A stretch of 64,000 bases of DNA from Casuarina equisetifolia (taxonomy: Eukaryota; Streptophyta; Magnoliopsida; Fagales; Casuarinaceae): positions 20,300,853 to 20,364,852 of the forward strand of contig CM052358.1 in NCBI GenBank assembly GCA_028551475.1, in the 5' to 3' direction. The notes beneath the pieces were generated by a model. That model saw nothing but the letters and a program-made list of their open reading frames with translations, did not search any database and was not told the DNA's origin. The position numbers and the translations under genes were made by a program. Below are positions 60,884 to 64,000 of this stretch, in pieces. Within the stretch, counting starts at the first letter, position 1, and each line of letters begins with the position of its first letter.

Positions 60884-61215
60884 AAAGGATTATGATATAC
60901 TCCTTATGATACTTCTTGAGTCAATTAAAAAGATAGCTATAATCCCAGGGAATCCAATGCTCCCTCCTCCTGGCATAGTTAGGGCCTTTCTTAACTCCCG
61001 TGAGTGCATTTAATGAAATATCAAGCATAACTTAAGTGTTAGCCAATTTTGCCTCATTGTCCAGTAACTCTTGGTCTTCTTCTTCATTACATCCTACTCC
61101 TTCCAATAAACACAGCTTTCGCTCATTGCTATTAAAGTAGAGCCTTTTGGCTCTCTTCTCCATGAGGAGTATTGAAAATATAATTTTCAAGCAAAATATA
61201 CTAACAAACAAAGGT
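60884..61215 (-). pseudogene. Gypsy zinc-knuckle/protease segment in inverted orientation
   Basis: Read on the minus strand: MEKRAKRLYFNSNERKLCLL (a decayed KGLCF.C.EKF..GH.C zinc knuckle), an acidic linker (GCNEEEDQELLDNEAKLAN), DISLNALTG, and then a decayed stretch where the aspartic protease begins (EHWIPWDYSYLFN). This is the normal gypsy order, but opposite to the gag start on the left (55153) and to protease/RT on the right (61310 on). A local inversion, or a second fragment, would explain it. Confidence 0.55.
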
Positions 61216-61259
61216 AGCAATATTTAGTGAAGGATTATGTAGTAAAGTAAGCATAACAA

Positions 61260-63150
61260 TGTAGGGGACTAAGATGAAAGTTGATTTTTATATACTTCTC
61301 ATATAGGAGTTGGGAGTAGTGTTGGGGACACAATGCTTAGAAATCCATGGGAAGGTATTCTGGGATTTCTCTCGATTGCATATGGAGTTTATGGTGAAGG
61401 GAAATAAGGTAAAGCTACAAAGAGAAAACGTCTCTACCAATCAGGTGGTTGAAGAGTCTTAAGTTTAGAAAGGCAATTCAGAAGGAAGAAGTTGGATTGT
61501 TTATACATATTAGGAAGTTAAAAGGAAAATCACTAGGATTTGCACAAGAGACATTTAGTGAAGGACTCGCTAAAGTGATAAAAGAATTTACAGGGGTACT
61601 CAGCAAACCTCATGGGCTACCACCCAACAAGACATGGGATCATAAAATTCTCCTTAAGGAAGGCCATCACCACAAAGCCATGTTGGTACCCTCACTCTTA
61701 GTAGAAGGAGATTGAGAAAATAAGAAGGAATTGACGGAGAGGAAAAAAAAGGTATCTCCTAGCACTAGCCCTTTTTTATTGCCAATATTATTAGTTGAGA
61801 AGAAAGATCTCTTGGAAGTTTTATGTAGACAAAAGGGCTTTAAATAGTCATACCATAAGAGATGAATTCCTCATTCCCACAATTGATAACCTACTATATA
61901 AACTTTGTGGAGCAAGGTTTTTTTTCTTTTCAGAGTTAGACCATAGATCAAGATACCACCAAATTAGGATGCAACCATTGGATATCAAGAAGATGGCACT
62001 CCACATGCTAATGGGTCATTATGAATTTCTAGTGATGCCATTTAGGTTAAAGAATGCACCTTTCATTTATCAAAGTTTGAAGAATGATGCATTCAAGGAG
62101 CTTTAGGGAAAATTGTGTTGGTGGCTTTCACTGATATATTAGTATAAAGCATCACTTGGAGGAACATGAGGATGCAAGAAGAGTTTTGTCCTTATTATAG
62201 GAGCTCAAGCTATTTGTTACGATGGAAAAGTGTAGTCTTAGTGAGTCTAATGTTCATTATCTTGGCCACATCATCATTAGAGATGATGTGACCGTGGATT
62301 TAGAGAAGGTGACAATCAGCCACAGTTGAACACAAATCTGAAGAGCCATACAACAAACTAGCAAGGTCATTCTTGGTGATGATACAACTCATAGCAACAA
62401 AGGAATTGATTCAATTTTAGTGATGATGTGGGGAAAGGAGATAACACATGTCAATGATGTATTGTATATACTATGCAACAACTCAAGGTTGGTCTTTTCT
62501 CCTTGGAAAGATTCATGCCATAATGTCTTTGACGAACTAGCTATACTTACCTGCTGCTATTAGAACTAATGTTGGCACAGTAGAGAGTCAACCTTAAAGG
62601 CTTGCTAGGACTTGCAAGGTACTATCATAAGTTTATTAGTAGATATGGGTTGTTGGTTGCCCCATTAACCAGCTTATTGAAGAAAAATAACTTCATTTGG
62701 ATAGCAGCAATGGAAGAAGCCTTTAAAGAGTTAAAGTAGTTAATGACTGATGCTCCCATATTGTACAGTCCAAATTTTTCTATGACATTCATATGGAGTG
62801 TGACACATGTGGAATTGGTGTCGAAGCCATTTTACTACAAGATTAGAAGCCAATAGTTTACTCTAGTCATGCTCTTACAAGGAGAAATGTGTTGTTACCA
62901 ACATACAAAAAACAGATGCTAGCCCTTATCCTAGCAATTAGGAAACGGATATAGTATTTGTTGGAGAAGCAATTCATAGTTAGGACCAATCAAAGAGCTT
63001 GCGGGAGAAAAAGCTTACAACACCAGCACAACAAGGGTGGTTGGTAAAATTATAGGGATATGATTTTGTAATTCATTACAAGCTTAAAAAAGAAAACTTA
63101 GTGTTTGGTACTCTTTCAAGAAGAAAGGAACAAGAAGAAAAAAGAGTTGA
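61260..63150 (+). pseudogene. Gypsy protease end, reverse transcriptase and RNase H, decayed
   Basis: Plus-strand order: a protease-end block (GVVLGTQCLEIHGKVFWDF, about 61310-61370) and the RT lead-in (GVLSKPHGLPPNKTWDHKI, about 61595-61650). The RT core follows: WKFYVDKRALNSHTIRDEF, FFSELDHRSRYHQIRMQPL, GHYEFLVMPFRLKNAP (61812-62090). The catalytic FxDD region near 62120 is degraded (AFTDILV). After an insert (62315-62588) come KGLLGLARYYHKFISRYG and TSLLKKNNFIWIAAMEEAF (62590-62740), then an RNase H remnant to about 63150. Stops are frequent. It is the body of the gypsy element whose 5' end is at 55078 and which continues past 64000. Confidence 0.88.
62315..62588 (+). pseudogene. Short copia-like protease-region insert inside gypsy RT
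   Basis: Gypsy homology stops after a 'VDLEKV' block (about 62298-62313) and resumes at 'STLKGLLGL' (62584). Between them the plus strand reads a stretch with LGDDTTHSNKGIDSI and EITHVNDVLYI. It resembles the LGDD...G.G...DVLYVPG segment that follows the protease in copia elements. No borders or TSD were found. Confidence 0.45.
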
Positions 63151-63153
63151 ATA

Positions 63154-63610
63154 TTGATGCAAATGCATTCAAGGCCAAGTATTACTAGTTCCCACATCAA
63201 GAAGTTAAAAGTCCACACCAAGATCTAATGGGTCCAAGAAGCCCAACATCTCTAAGATTTCCAGGGATTTCTAATTTGTTTAGAATGTTGTATTAAATTA
63301 TTAAGGAAATCAAATTAGGGATCACTATAATAAGGAAATCTTAAATAAATTAGGAATCTTGATAATTAAGGAAACCTAAATAATTGAGGAATCTAATAAT
63401 TTAGGAAAACCTCAATCAACAGCAAAAGAAATTGTAGATATTTAAAGAGTAATAATTTAAGAAAATATTATAAACAAATTAGAAATCCTTGTGAATCTTA
63501 GAGATGCTTTTTAAGCTTGAGATACTTGGACCCATTGGATCTTAATGTGGACTCTTTAACTTCTTGATGTGGGAACTGATAATAGTTGGCCTTGAGTGCA
63601 TCCGCATCAA
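63154..63610. mobile_element. Foldback/MITE-like element, long terminal inverted repeats
   Basis: The 457-bp segment begins TTGATGC and ends GCATCAA. Left arm 63154-63283 is the near-perfect reverse complement of right arm 63471-63610 over about 130-140 bp, with a few indels. Shared blocks are 'ggccaa.tatta.(t/c)agttcc', 'cacatcaagaagttaaa', 'atgggtccaag' and 'tttctaatttgttta'. The centre (63284-63470) is made of short 'taattaggaatc'-type repeats. Flanks show only a 3-base match (ATA), so the superfamily is not assigned. It interrupts the gypsy coding region. The frame starting at 63564 begins inside its right arm. Confidence 0.85.
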
Positions 63611-64000
63611 ATATGAGGAAGCAGGGATTAGAATACTACTAGAGACAAATGAAAAAGCAAAAGTCAATGGTGAAGCAATTGAAGTGAAGCTTTTAGAGGC
63701 AAAACTAAAGAATCTTCAAATGGAAGGTAGTATAACACAAGGAAGGGGAAAGGAACAACCAATAGAAAAATGTTAAACCACTAGCACTACAATACTGCTA
63801 AAGGCCCATAGAGTCAAAGCATATGACAAAAGGAGAAAATAAGCAACAAGTGGAAAAAGAGATCGAGGAGTGTTCCGCTATCTCTATTTCTCTTACCTCA
63901 TTGGCTAGACCCCATCTTAGCAGAGGCTGACTCTCATCCAAAATTAATAGCTTTAAAGGAGCAACTAGTCAATAGAGAGGTAGATGGACCATGGGAATAT
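63611..64000 (+). pseudogene. Gypsy RNase H-integrase linker, continuing beyond the window
   Basis: The last part reads, in one open frame to the window end, a stretch with FLLPHWLDPILAEADSHPK, LIALKEQLVN and EVDGPWEY (about 63880-64000). This matches the gypsy segment between RNase H and integrase (PHWL..I..E...P.L..LK). The preceding 63611-63870 is Lys/Glu-rich and not recognised. Integrase and the 3' LTR would lie past 64000. Confidence 0.65.

Noticed and set aside
1..64000. Possibility of bacterial-type systems (CRISPR, operons) or tRNA/rRNA genes
   Set aside because: No regularly spaced short repeats with unique spacers, no tRNA cloverleaf or rRNA motif noticed; splice structure and retrotransposons show a plant nuclear genome.

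Overview
This is a stretch of nuclear DNA from a flowering plant, almost certainly a eudicot. The sequence is AT-rich, genes have many short introns with GT-AG borders, there are Ty1/copia, Ty3/gypsy (Athila/Tat-type) and LINE remnants, a nuclear copy of plastid DNA is present, and one gene is a plant-specific GL2-interacting-repressor-type protein. The species cannot be named from the sequence. Only three genes look intact. (1) A nine-exon minus-strand gene (3741-6650) encodes a 508-residue S28 serine carboxypeptidase (lysosomal Pro-X carboxypeptidase-like) with the Ser/Asp/His triad in place. (2) A two-exon plus-strand gene (CDS 37061-39826) encodes a 108-residue membrane-anchored coiled-coil protein of unknown function. 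(3) A plus-strand gene (CDS 44546-44866) encodes a 106-residue EAR-motif, Cys-rich protein of the GIR1/GIR2 type. They do not form a functional cluster. Layout: 1-3.7 kb holds non-coding DNA with a degenerate array of about 195-bp repeats; 3.7-6.7 kb the peptidase gene; 6.7-9.8 kb non-coding. From 9.8 to 34 kb is a repeat-dominated block. It contains two arrays of one 310-360-bp satellite-like repeat (9.84-11.39 and 23.4-26.26 kb), each beside a copy of the same roughly 320-355-bp block. It also contains copia fragments on both strands, a plastid ndhG copy, a complete gag-only Athila/Tat-type element inserted in that ndhG copy (13622-19741, perfect TSD TTTGT), and a shortened copia element with both LTRs (30752-33977). 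From 34 to 54.9 kb is the gene-bearing, more unique part, with a LINE fragment, the two small genes and long intergenic stretches. From 55 kb to the end is a nest: a decayed gypsy element is interrupted by a complete Tnt1/Tork-like copia element (55421-60878, two 687-bp LTRs, perfect TSD GAAGT), carries a piece of its own gag/protease region in inverted orientation, holds a short copia-like insert, and is interrupted again by a 457-bp foldback element (63154-63610); it continues past the window end. Exon borders, LTR borders and TSDs were read directly. Family names rest on recognised motifs, and no database search was possible. No new gene system was found; the most unusual content is the gag-only element inside plastid-derived DNA and the two satellite arrays.
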